Assembly (NCBI RefSeq): GCF_024171895.1
Contig: NZ_JAMTCQ010000008.1
Coordinates: forward strand, 372,001-436,000
Reading direction: 5' to 3'
DNA: 64,000 nt
Source: Prauserella halophila
GTDB lineage: Bacteria; Actinomycetota; Actinomycetes; Mycobacteriales; Pseudonocardiaceae
Part shown: positions 27,936 to 34,278 of the stretch, piece by piece
Layout of the letters: each line of letters begins with the position of its first letter
How positions within the stretch are numbered: position 1 is the stretch's first letter
Notes under the pieces: model-generated
The model's database searches: none
The model's input: the letters and a program-made list of their open reading frames with translations, nothing else
Told to the model about the DNA's origin: nothing
Program-made: the position numbers and the translations under genes

Positions 27936-29039
27936 TTACGCGGTCACGTCGACCGCCTGAGCGAACCCGTCCGTGAGGCTGACGCCGTACCCGCCGACCA
28001 GGGCCGTGGCCACGGTCCGAACACCCGTCTTCACGTCCTCATCGAACGCGGTCATGGCGCCCTGCGCCTCGAAGAACAACGTGCCCGCGCGCAGGTTCGA
28101 CACGACCATGGTGCCGCTCGTGACCGCACTCGAGGGGTACACCAGCGCGCCGGCGAACCGCTGGAACGCCTCCGCCGTGGTCTCGCCGCCGGTCGGCTGC
28201 ACGTCCTGCAGCAGGTTCGCGTCGTCGGGATGCGACAGAATCACCAGATCGGCAGGGTCCATCGAGGCCGTGGCGTCCAACACCTGCGCGATCGCCTTAC
28301 GAACGTCCTGCGGCGGGTCGTCGAACGCCGCCGCCGTCCCGGCCGCCGACTCCACATCACTGATCAGCGCGCCGTCGAGGTCCTTGGCGATACCCAGTTG
28401 ATGCATTGCCACGATGGCGCGCGCATCGGTGCCGAACCGGGCCTCGACGTTGAGATCGGTGAACCGTCCGAACCGGCGCAGCGTCGCCGACCCTGCCGTG
28501 CTCGAGTCGTATTCCGCCAACGAGGCGCCCTCGGACGCGCCGGCCTGCGCGGTCGGCAACGTCAGCTCGGGGAACTCTGCGGCGACCGCGTCCGCGTCGA
28601 CGCGGCGCACCCCGCCGATCACATGCAGGATCCGCGGCCCCGTCAACGGGTTGCTTCCCCATTTGCGCGGTGACCCCAGCTGGCCGGTCCCGACCGTCGC
28701 GTTCGTGACCTGCCGCAACTGCTCCGGCGACAAGTTGGCCTCAACCCGCCGCGCGGTGCGCGTGTTGATCGCGTCCTGCACCGCCTGCACGGCTTCGCCG
28801 CTGTAGGTCAGCGGGTGATCCGACTGCCCGCCGCCGGCCGACGCCGTGAAGGCCTGTACGTCGTTCGGCGCCGGCGCGGTGTAGGCGGCCTGCCGCTGGC
28901 GCACCTGCTGGTCACGCTGCGCCTGCGAGAGCTGGTTCTCCAGCGTCTCGTAACGCTCGACCTCGTCGCTGGTCAGGCTGCGACCCTCGGCACTGTCCAC
29001 GATGGCGGTCATATCCGCCATGATCTGCTCGATGTTCAC
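27936..29039 (-). CDS. HK97-type major capsid protein of the element
   Basis: This 367-residue protein begins with a helical scaffold-like segment (MADMTAIVDSAEGRSL to about residue 50) and a disordered linker, as in the delta domain of HK97-fold capsid proteins. The body follows the family course: a central NVEARFGTDARAIVAMHQLG helix region, SHPDDANLL, and a C-terminal VVSNLRAGTLFF to VGGYGVSLTDGFAQAV section resembling the A-domain end. Identification rests on pattern, not on alignment. The GTG start overlaps the TGA of the preceding gene. No protease gene is present, so maturation would depend on a helper or not occur. Confidence 0.7.
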   Translation of the reverse strand: MNIEQIMADMTAIVDSAEGRSLTSDEVERYETLENQLSQAQRDQQVRQRQAAYTAPAPNDVQAFTASAGGGQSDHPLTYSGEAVQAVQDAINTRTARRVEANLSPEQLRQVTNATVGTGQLGSPRKWGSNPLTGPRILHVIGGVRRVDADAVAAEFPELTLPTAQAGASEGASLAEYDSSTAGSATLRRFGRFTDLNVEARFGTDARAIVAMHQLGIAKDLDGALISDVESAAGTAAAFDDPPQDVRKAIAQVLDATASMDPADLVILSHPDDANLLQDVQPTGGETTAEAFQRFAGALVYPSSAVTSGTMVVSNLRAGTLFFEAQGAMTAFDEDVKTGVRTVATALVGGYGVSLTDGFAQAVDVTA

Positions 29040-29371
29040 GTGTTCTGCTCCGTTCCCGCGAACCGGACCGCATGCCGCGCCCGGATAAGTTGCTCCCGCT
29101 TGTGATCCGGCCCCGCGGCGGCATCGACCATCCCGGCCGCCAACAGCTTGTCCTCCTCGCTCACCCGCTCCTGACCGTCCACGCGGGCCTGAATCGCGGA
29201 GATCTGGGCGCGCAGCTCCGGACCCGCGGCGGAAGCGGCGAGATGGCTTGCGATCTCCGAACGGTGCGAATGGGCCAGATTCTCGACCTGCCGCGCGTGC
29301 ATCTTGTCCGCTTTGCGGGCCAACGCCAGCCACTGCGCCTGCCGCTCGGCCGACAACGGATTCCTGCTCAT
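29036..29371 (-). CDS. Helical protein of unknown function in capsid operon
   Basis: This 111-residue, highly charged, almost all-helical protein starts MSRNPLSAERQAQWLALARK. It sits between the HTH gene and the capsid gene with 4-nt overlaps on both sides (ATGA and GTGA). That position and the helical character would suit a scaffolding or capsid-size factor, or a terminase partner. No sequence family is recognised, so this is inference. Confidence 0.65.
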   Translation of the reverse strand: MSRNPLSAERQAQWLALARKADKMHARQVENLAHSHRSEIASHLAASAAGPELRAQISAIQARVDGQERVSEEDKLLAAGMVDAAAGPDHKREQLIRARHAVRFAGTEQNT

Positions 29372-29706
29372 CGCTGCCACACCCCCTGCGCGCCGGCCGC
29401 CAGCTCCATATCCGTATCCGCCGCCACGTCGTCGACCGTGGTCGCATCCGTCGCGCCCGCCTCCCGTAGCGCACCGTCGACATCGACCACGCACTCACGC
29501 GCCAACGCCTTCAACCCGTGCTGCCGACTCAACCGGTGCCACGTCGACTCCGAGATACCCAACGCCGAGCACACCTCGGCCACGGTGAGCGTGGCCGCAT
29601 CGACCATCACACGCGCCCGCACCAACAGCGCGAGCTTGTGATGCTCGGCGGCCCGCTTCTCCTGCCGCAACGTCTGCGCGAGCTTGTGCCGCTGACCGTC
29701 ATCCAT
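29368..29706 (-). CDS. Helix-turn-helix protein, possible small terminase-like factor
   Basis: This 112-residue protein has a basic N-terminal helix and a clear helix-turn-helix (TVAEVCSALGISESTWHRLS, about residues 41-60). An acidic C-terminal tail follows. Such HTH proteins can be small terminase subunits that recognise packaging sites, or repressors; being first in the capsid operon favours the former slightly. The ATG at 29706 is chosen because a TATACT -10 box lies 7 nt upstream, which predicts a leaderless mRNA starting at this codon; an ATG at 29724 would lie above the -10 box. Confidence 0.65.
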   Translation of the reverse strand: MDDGQRHKLAQTLRQEKRAAEHHKLALLVRARVMVDAATLTVAEVCSALGISESTWHRLSRQHGLKALARECVVDVDGALREAGATDATTVDDVAADTDMELAAGAQGVWQR

Positions 29707-29713
29707 GACACCA

Positions 29714-29731
29714 AGTATAGCCATATGCGCA
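29714..29731 (-). promoter_or_regulatory. Leaderless promoter of the capsid operon with overlapping dyad
   Basis: In the minus direction TATACT (29719 to 29714) is followed by 7 nt and the ATG at 29706. Just upstream lies the palindrome ATGCGCAT (29724-29731), with a further CATGC copy nearby. This is a likely repressor site controlling late expression. A -35 box is weak (TTCATG at 18 bp). Confidence 0.55.
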
Positions 29732-29792
29732 TGTCTGCATGAAACCGACGCGCCGGGCCGATACCGGCCAATCCGCCCCGGGCGTCGCACAC

Positions 29793-29819
29793 AAAAAAAT
29801 GACGGGAGCGGCGGGTCAT
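29793..29819 (-). terminator. T-tract terminator after the replication operon
   Basis: ATGAC (29799-29803) and GTCAT (29815-29819) form a short stem followed, in the minus direction, by seven T residues. Such a T run is rare in this DNA. It separates the ATPase/zinc-finger operon from the capsid operon. Confidence 0.6.
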
Positions 29820-29892
29820 CTGGGGCCAGGGTTGTGAACTTTTCGCGGGCGTCGGAGAGCAGCGCGGCCCGCTCGGCGACCTCGATGGCCGG

Positions 29893-30120
29893 TCACGGCG
29901 TCGTGTTCTCCTGCCGGTTCCATCGGTGGGTGTGTTCGGGTGTGGGGCCGTCGTCGGGTAGTCCGACGAGGCGGCGGAGGTAGACCAGCCGTGCGCGGTC
30001 GATGCTGTTCGCCTTGCTGGTGCGCGGGGTGCGGCGGCGTTGCTGGGTGTAGTGCCGTTGGCAGAGGCCGCGGGCGTAGTGGGTCCGGTGGCAGTCGGTG
30101 CGGTCGCACTCGCGGGTCAT
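29893..30120 (-). CDS. Small zinc-finger protein of phage type
   Basis: This 75-residue protein has the pattern C-x4-C-x9-C-x2-H in the first 25 residues (CDRTDCHRTHYARGLCQRHY), a form common in actinophage small proteins. A basic middle and LRRLVGLPDD follow. The four Cys/His residues should bind zinc. Its ATG overlaps the ATPase stop (ATGA), so it belongs to the replication operon. DNA binding is likely; an exact role is unknown. Confidence 0.7.
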   Translation of the reverse strand: MTRECDRTDCHRTHYARGLCQRHYTQQRRRTPRTSKANSIDRARLVYLRRLVGLPDDGPTPEHTHRWNRQENTTP

Positions 30121-31508
30121 CCGGTCGGCCCTTGCGTCTTGTTCCCACTTGTTCCGTCTTGTTCCGGGAACAGGTGCGCGTCTTGTTCTCTTGTTCCCGG
30201 CCCTTTAGGGCCGGGACAAGAACAGGTCGCGCTGCCCGGATGGGAGGTGTGGGCGCCGGAACAAGTCGGTACGAACACGCGAGCGCCGCGGGAACCGGTC
30301 GACTCGGTGAGGTGGCCGGCGATCGCGAGGCGTTCGAGTGCGTCGCAGGCTGCTTGTCGGTTCCCGCCTGCTGTGACGCGAACCTTGTTCTGGGTGGCCT
30401 GCTGACCGGCCGCGGTGATCTCGGTGACGACCGCGAGCACGTGCGCGTCGAGTTCGGCGTGCGGGTCGGTCTCGGCCGCCTGCTGCCCGTCCTCCGGCGG
30501 TGCGACGAACGCGAGGTCGAGGAAGTCCTTCCACTCGCGCTCGTCGTCGACGATCAGTGTGCCGAGGTATGTCCGGCCGGGTGTGCGCGTGGCCTTGCCG
30601 TGGCGTCGCAGGTGTCCGGGCCGGTCCTTGGTGACGAACACGTGCGAGACGCCGCGCCGGCCTCGGCCGAACGGTTCGGCGTTCTCGAGTACCAGCAGCG
30701 AGCCGGACAGGGCGTTGCCTTTGTGGATGCTGCCGAGCGCGGTCCGGCCGCGCGCTTCCCGGTCCTTGACGACGTGATCGCAGCCGAGCACGGCCGCCCC
30801 GGCGGTGGTAAACGGGGTGATCAGGCGTCGGCGGAACGCCGCGACGCCGCCCTCTTCGCGTATCTCGGCCCCGTGCAGCGCCATGCCCTCGTTGATGCCG
30901 TCGAGGATCACCAGCGCCGGCGACAGGGCGAGCAGCTCGGCCCGGTCGGCCTCGGTGATCGCACGCTCGGGCGCCACGAACCGGAACCGGTCGAGAATGG
31001 CCCTGTCGTCCACGTGGAGCGCCTGTAGACGTTCCACGGTGTCGGAGGGGTCGGACTCCTCAAAGTGGACGTACACGACCACCTGGTCGGCCTGTAGCTC
31101 GGCGGCGGCGCAGGCGAGCGCGTACCAGGACTTGCCGGATTCCATCTCGCCGATGACGGTGTGTTCCTTGCCGGGGTAGAGCGTGCGCAGTCCGTCGTCG
31201 CGGACGATGCCGACGGCCGGTTCGGGCCGCGTGATCTCGCCGCGCAGATACGGGCCCAGGTCGACCGGTCGCCACGCCGAGGGCTCGGCCGCCGGCGCGG
31301 TCGACGGGCCGCCATGGGTGCGGCCAGCGGCCGCACCCTGCTCGTTGGCCGGGTGCTGGCTGGCCTCCCCGGGCGGTTCCTCGTGTGGCGGAACGTCGGC
31401 CCAGGGGTCGACGGCCACCCCCTCGGCGTGATCGCGGTCGGCGAGGTACACGACCTCGCCGGTCTCGGTGTCCCAGTCGACCGGCCCCTCGTTGCCGTAG
31501 CCGATCAC
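30117..31508 (-). CDS. RepA/DnaB-like P-loop ATPase of the element
   Basis: This 463-residue protein has a disordered N-terminal 90 residues and then a RecA-like AAA ATPase domain. The Walker A is GEMESGKSW (near residue 120), the acidic HFEESDP loop follows, the Walker B is ALVILDGINEG, and the sensor region is GCDHVVKDREARGR. A winged-helix-like C-terminal region follows (TQNKVRVTAGGNRQAACDAL). This layout is that of RepA-type hexameric helicases of plasmids and satellites, so it probably drives element replication. The last residues are low complexity because the DNA there is an iteron-like array. The GTG at 31508 overlaps the upstream gene (GTGA). Confidence 0.82.
   Translation of the reverse strand: MIGYGNEGPVDWDTETGEVVYLADRDHAEGVAVDPWADVPPHEEPPGEASQHPANEQGAAAGRTHGGPSTAPAAEPSAWRPVDLGPYLRGEITRPEPAVGIVRDDGLRTLYPGKEHTVIGEMESGKSWYALACAAAELQADQVVVYVHFEESDPSDTVERLQALHVDDRAILDRFRFVAPERAITEADRAELLALSPALVILDGINEGMALHGAEIREEGGVAAFRRRLITPFTTAGAAVLGCDHVVKDREARGRTALGSIHKGNALSGSLLVLENAEPFGRGRRGVSHVFVTKDRPGHLRRHGKATRTPGRTYLGTLIVDDEREWKDFLDLAFVAPPEDGQQAAETDPHAELDAHVLAVVTEITAAGQQATQNKVRVTAGGNRQAACDALERLAIAGHLTESTGSRGARVFVPTCSGAHTSHPGSATCSCPGPKGPGTREQDAHLFPEQDGTSGNKTQGPTG
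30139..30265. repeat. Iteron-like TTGTTCC array, candidate replication origin
   Basis: TTGTTCC occurs at 30139, 30149, 30159 and 30191, and TTGTTCT at 30183. The first three are spaced exactly 10 bp, one helical turn. Inverted GGAACA/GGAACAA copies lie at 30165 and 30258. A CCCGGCCC-TTTA-GGGCCGGG hairpin (30196-30215) sits among them. The array lies inside the 3' end of the ATPase gene, as the lambda origin lies inside gene O. Function is inferred. Confidence 0.6.
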
Positions 31509-31795
31509 GCGGCCACCCCCTCGGCGAGTACGGCCTCGGAGAGCTCCGACAGAAGGCCGAGGCCGTGGAGGTGGTGCCAGGCGAGGCGGGCGGCCTCGGT
31601 GGACCGCGGCGACGGTGGCACCGCGGCACGGCAGTCGTACGGGTCGGCGTGGCCGCAGTCGAGCGGGGCGAGCCGGCGCGCAGCGGCGCGGCGACGACGG
31701 TCGAGGTCGGACCGCTGCGGTACCGTCGAGGGTGACGTGTTCGTGTCGTTGTCCGCCGCCTCGGTTGCCCAGCCGGGGCGGCGTTTCTCTGCCAT
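31505..31795 (-). CDS. Unknown protein in the replication operon
   Basis: This 96-residue protein has a polar N-terminus, a basic RRRRAAARRLAPL stretch, a CGH...C cluster (LDCGHADPYDC) and a hydrophobic helical end (HHLHGLGLLSELSEAVL). The ATG at 31795 overlaps the upstream stop by one base (TGATG); a GTG one codon earlier would give a GTGA overlap. The Cys/His group hints at metal binding. No family is recognised. Confidence 0.6.
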   Translation of the reverse strand: MAEKRRPGWATEAADNDTNTSPSTVPQRSDLDRRRRAAARRLAPLDCGHADPYDCRAAVPPSPRSTEAARLAWHHLHGLGLLSELSEAVLAEGVAA

Positions 31796-32103
31796 CACGC
31801 CGCATCACCGCGGGCCTGACGGTCCGACGTGGACGCGGCCTTCCGGGCGCGCCGCTTGGCCTCGCGGTTGGCGGCCATCTGCTTGAAGTAGGCGCGCTTG
31901 GCCGATTCGAGTCGCCGGGCGTACTCGCCGGGGTCGCTCTGTTCGAGCTCGTCGGGGATGCCGTACTCGCGTGCGATGCGGCGATCGCGTCCGGCCCACG
32001 TCGCCGCGAGGCGGGCGCGGCGGTCGGTCGTGCGGGCCCACGAGGCGTGAGCAGCAGCCGACATGTACGCGGATACTTGCTCGGGCGTGGGAAGTTCGGG
32101 CAT
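31795..32103 (-). CDS. Unknown charged helical protein, first in replication operon
   Basis: This 102-residue protein starts MPELPTPEQVSAYMSAAAHA and is rich in Arg and Ala, with a strongly basic C-terminus (REAKRRARKAAS). It is preceded by a GGAAGGGGTGG-like binding site and a 107-bp gap that must hold the promoter of the small-gene/ATPase operon. No family is recognised. Confidence 0.6.
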   Translation of the reverse strand: MPELPTPEQVSAYMSAAAHASWARTTDRRARLAATWAGRDRRIAREYGIPDELEQSDPGEYARRLESAKRAYFKQMAANREAKRRARKAASTSDRQARGDAA

Positions 32104-32210
32104 GGGGAGGCCACCCCTTCCGGGGTTAGCCGCTGTCCCATGCGGTGAAGATTTGCGCTGCGCGCGGGGCCCTAAATGACGTTGTGGCTACACCGTAACC
32201 GATGTGCGAA

Positions 32211-32513
32211 TCAGGGCTCGATTCGGACACTCCGTGTCGGGTGGCACTGACACACGTATTCCACCTCGCGCCCGATGACCCGTTCGAGCGGGTGCGTCGT
32301 GAACATCGACTTCGTCGCCTCTCCGTCCACAGTGGTGCGCGTGGACCGGACCTGTCCGGCCACCCACCGGCCGTGACCGGGCACGAGCCACACCGTGTAG
32401 AGCGGCCGGCCGGCGGGGCATCGCACGGCGTGAAGACGATGCAACGTCGCCGGGTCCCCCTCCAGGCCGTAGAACATCCGGAGCGCCTCGGCGACCCGGC
32501 CCTTGGCGCTCAC
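32211..32513 (-). CDS. Unknown protein coupled to the integrase
   Basis: This 100-residue protein has a GTG start overlapping the integrase stop (GTGA) and no other start signal, so it is translated only after the integrase. It contains a beta-rich middle (PLYTVWLVPGHGRWVAGQVRST) and a late CQCH group. A recombination directionality factor is possible by position, but the sequence lacks the basic winged-helix look of most Xis proteins. Unknown function. Confidence 0.6.
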   Translation of the reverse strand: MSAKGRVAEALRMFYGLEGDPATLHRLHAVRCPAGRPLYTVWLVPGHGRWVAGQVRSTRTTVDGEATKSMFTTHPLERVIGREVEYVCQCHPTRSVRIEP

Positions 32514-33427
32514 AGCCGGTCACCCCGCGCGAGCCGGCGCGCGGCCTCGCGAGCCTGCTCGTCGGCCACATGCGAGCCGTAACGTCGGGACATCGTCGGA
32601 GTGGTCCACCCCGCGAGCCGTTCGAGCTGGTCGTCGGACATGTTCGCGCCCTTCAGGTCCGCGGCCCAGGTGTGCCGGAACTGGTGCGGGTGCAGATGAG
32701 TCAGCCCGGCGGCCTCCGCTCGCCGGGACAACATCTCGGCCACCCCTCCCCCGGTCACGCGGGCGCCGGGCCGGTCGGCCCGCGTCGACAGGAACAGCGC
32801 CGAGCCGTTCGCTTGTGGCCGCTGCGCCCGGGCGCGCATGTACTTACGGAGCGCGAGGGCGGTACGGCCGCCGAACGGCACCGCGCGCACCTTGCTGCCC
32901 TTGCCGGTCACAGTGACCGTCTGGTGCCGCACGTCGAGGTGTTCGACATTGATGCCCACGAGTTCGGCGCGGCGTAGTCCACAGTCGAGCAGCACGCGCA
33001 CGATCGCGGTGTCTCGCCGGTCGACGAACGTGCCGCCCGACATGCTTCTCAGCAGCGTTGACAGGTCGTCGTCACTGATCACCGGGACGGGCTCGGGTTG
33101 CGGCATGGGCAGCTCGAGCCGCGCGGCGGGGTTGTGTTCAAGACCGCTGTCGGGCTCGGCCGCGACGTAGCCGAGCCACTTCCGCACCGCGATACCGCGC
33201 ACCCGCCGGGTGCTGTCGGCCATGCCCTTGTCGACCAGGTGGGCAAACCAATCACGCACGTGCGCGTGCGTGAGGTCCGCGGGCATCGTCACCGCCGGGT
33301 ATGCGGTGCGCAGCCAGGTGAGGAACTGGTCCACGCTGCGCCGATAGACCCTGATCGTCTCGTTGCCGGGACGGCCCGCTGCGAGCTCCAGCAACCACTC
33401 GTCGAGCCAATCGTTAAGGTGATCCAC
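32510..33427 (-). CDS. Tyrosine integrase of the element
   Basis: This 305-residue tyrosine recombinase has an N-terminal SAM-like core-binding domain (residues 1-110). The catalytic domain shows the first arginine in CGLRRAELVG, the HQFRHTWAAD box (H-x-x-R) and the nucleophile in TTPTMSRRYGSH. It would cut at GAGAATTACTGGT. The GTG at 33427 is preferred to a TTG at 33463, because TTGTCT-N17-TATTCT lies 7 nt upstream and predicts a leaderless mRNA from this codon. The gene reads inward from attR. Confidence 0.93.
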   Translation of the reverse strand: MDHLNDWLDEWLLELAAGRPGNETIRVYRRSVDQFLTWLRTAYPAVTMPADLTHAHVRDWFAHLVDKGMADSTRRVRGIAVRKWLGYVAAEPDSGLEHNPAARLELPMPQPEPVPVISDDDLSTLLRSMSGGTFVDRRDTAIVRVLLDCGLRRAELVGINVEHLDVRHQTVTVTGKGSKVRAVPFGGRTALALRKYMRARAQRPQANGSALFLSTRADRPGARVTGGGVAEMLSRRAEAAGLTHLHPHQFRHTWAADLKGANMSDDQLERLAGWTTPTMSRRYGSHVADEQAREAARRLARGDRL

Positions 33428-33434
33428 GCAAGGC

Positions 33435-33463
33435 AGAATAGCCGCGGTTCCCGTGGCAGACAA
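33435..33463 (-). promoter_or_regulatory. Leaderless integrase promoter
   Basis: Read on the minus strand, TTGTCT (33463 to 33458), a 17-bp spacer and TATTCT (33440 to 33435) are followed by 7 nt and the integrase GTG. It lies between the integrase and the new start of the methyltransferase, so the two divergent genes share this short region. Confidence 0.6.
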
Positions 33464-33465
33464 CG

Positions 33466-34278
33466 ATGTACGAAACCGACGGTAAGCGGGTGTCAGCGAC
33501 AGTGTCCGACGAAATCGCAGGTGAGGCCGCTTGCCTCGCGGCTTCCGGGGAGCGTACAGTCCCCGGTGTTCGCCACGAGAATTACTGGTACCGCCGACAC
33601 GAAGCCGCGTATCACGCGCTGCTGCCGTACTGCGCCGACGCCGTCGTCCTCGAAGCCGGATGCGGTGAGGGGTACGGCGCCGGCCTGCTCACCGAGCACG
33701 CGGCGCAGGTGATCGCACTCGACTACGACGGTGCCGCGATCGGGCACGTCGCCCGGAGCTATCCCACCGCGCACGCGCTGCACGCCAACCTCGCGGTGCT
33801 GCCGCTGATCGACGCCGGCCTCGACGTCGTCGCCAATCTCCAGGTACTCGAACACCTGTGGGACCAGTACGGCTTCCTCGCCGAATGCCGCCGCGTCCTC
33901 CGACCCGGGGGACGGCTGCTGGTCACCACCCCGAACCGGCTCACCTTCACCCCCGGCAGCGACACCCCGCTGAACCCGTACCACACCCGCGAGCTCTCAC
34001 CGTCCGAATTGGACGAGATGCTCCGCGAGGCCGGATTCGCGGTGCACTGGCTCGCCGGTCTGCACCACGGCGCCGGGGTGCGCGCACTCGACGAACGCTA
34101 CGGCGGGTCGGTCATCGACGCCCAGCTCGACGTCGTCATGGGCTCGCTGCCCGGGCAGGCGTCGTGGCCCGGATCGCTGCTCGCCGACGTCGCCGCGATC
34201 CGGGCGGACGACTTCGACATCCACGATCGCAACCTGGACGCCAGCCTCGACCTCCTCGCCGTGGCGGTCCGGCCGTGA
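33466..34278 (+). CDS. SAM-dependent methyltransferase with element-supplied N-terminus
   Basis: This 270-residue class I methyltransferase has motif I VLEAGCGEGYGAGL, VIALDYDGAAIGHV, LQVLEHLWDQY and a C-terminal end matching Rv3030. In mycobacteria its gene neighbours GH57 and GT4 genes of the methylglucose polysaccharide pathway. The first 41 residues come from the integrated element and replace the native start found at 26503. They end in GERTVPGV and ENYWY, so the family motif is preserved. The ATG at 33466 is the first start; GTG codons at 33490 and 33502 are alternatives. The transcript must now start inside the element. The stop overlaps the GH57 start (GTGA). Confidence 0.87.
   Translation: MYETDGKRVSATVSDEIAGEAACLAASGERTVPGVRHENYWYRRHEAAYHALLPYCADAVVLEAGCGEGYGAGLLTEHAAQVIALDYDGAAIGHVARSYPTAHALHANLAVLPLIDAGLDVVANLQVLEHLWDQYGFLAECRRVLRPGGRLLVTTPNRLTFTPGSDTPLNPYHTRELSPSELDEMLREAGFAVHWLAGLHHGAGVRALDERYGGSVIDAQLDVVMGSLPGQASWPGSLLADVAAIRADDFDIHDRNLDASLDLLAVAVRP
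33577..33589. other. attR core
   Basis: GAGAATTACTGGT is identical to attL (26569-26581) and encodes part of the ENYW motif of the restored methyltransferase. About 38 bp left of it encode the same peptide as the native gene with different codons. Confidence 0.9.

Larger units (their letters stand above)
26569..33589. mobile_element. Integrated capsid-gene-bearing satellite-like element, about 7.0 kb
   Basis: The element runs from the first to the second copy of GAGAATTACTGGT (7,008 bp with one copy). A tyrosine integrase reads away from the right end. Inward of it come five small or replicative genes ending in a P-loop ATPase and a zinc-finger protein. A T-rich terminator follows, then a leaderless three-gene operon with a major capsid protein, a 530-bp non-coding stretch and two small + strand genes at the left end. 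There is no FtsK/TraB translocase, so it is not an AICE. Tail, portal, protease and large terminase genes are missing, so it is not a complete prophage. It resembles phage satellites that mobilise with a helper. The boundaries are well supported; the life style is inference. Confidence 0.85.

Noticed and set aside
29705-29983. 92-residue + strand gene
   Set aside because: It overlaps the capsid-operon promoter and a terminator, and its protein has no structure-like pattern.
26569-33589. Element as an actinomycete integrative conjugative element (AICE)
   Set aside because: There is no FtsK/TraB-type translocase and no Prim-Pol or RepSA gene. A capsid-like protein is present instead.
26569-33589. 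Element as a complete or ordinary defective prophage
   Set aside because: The modules are compact, with intact overlaps, promoters and terminators and sharp att sites. Nothing looks like decayed portal, terminase or tail genes.
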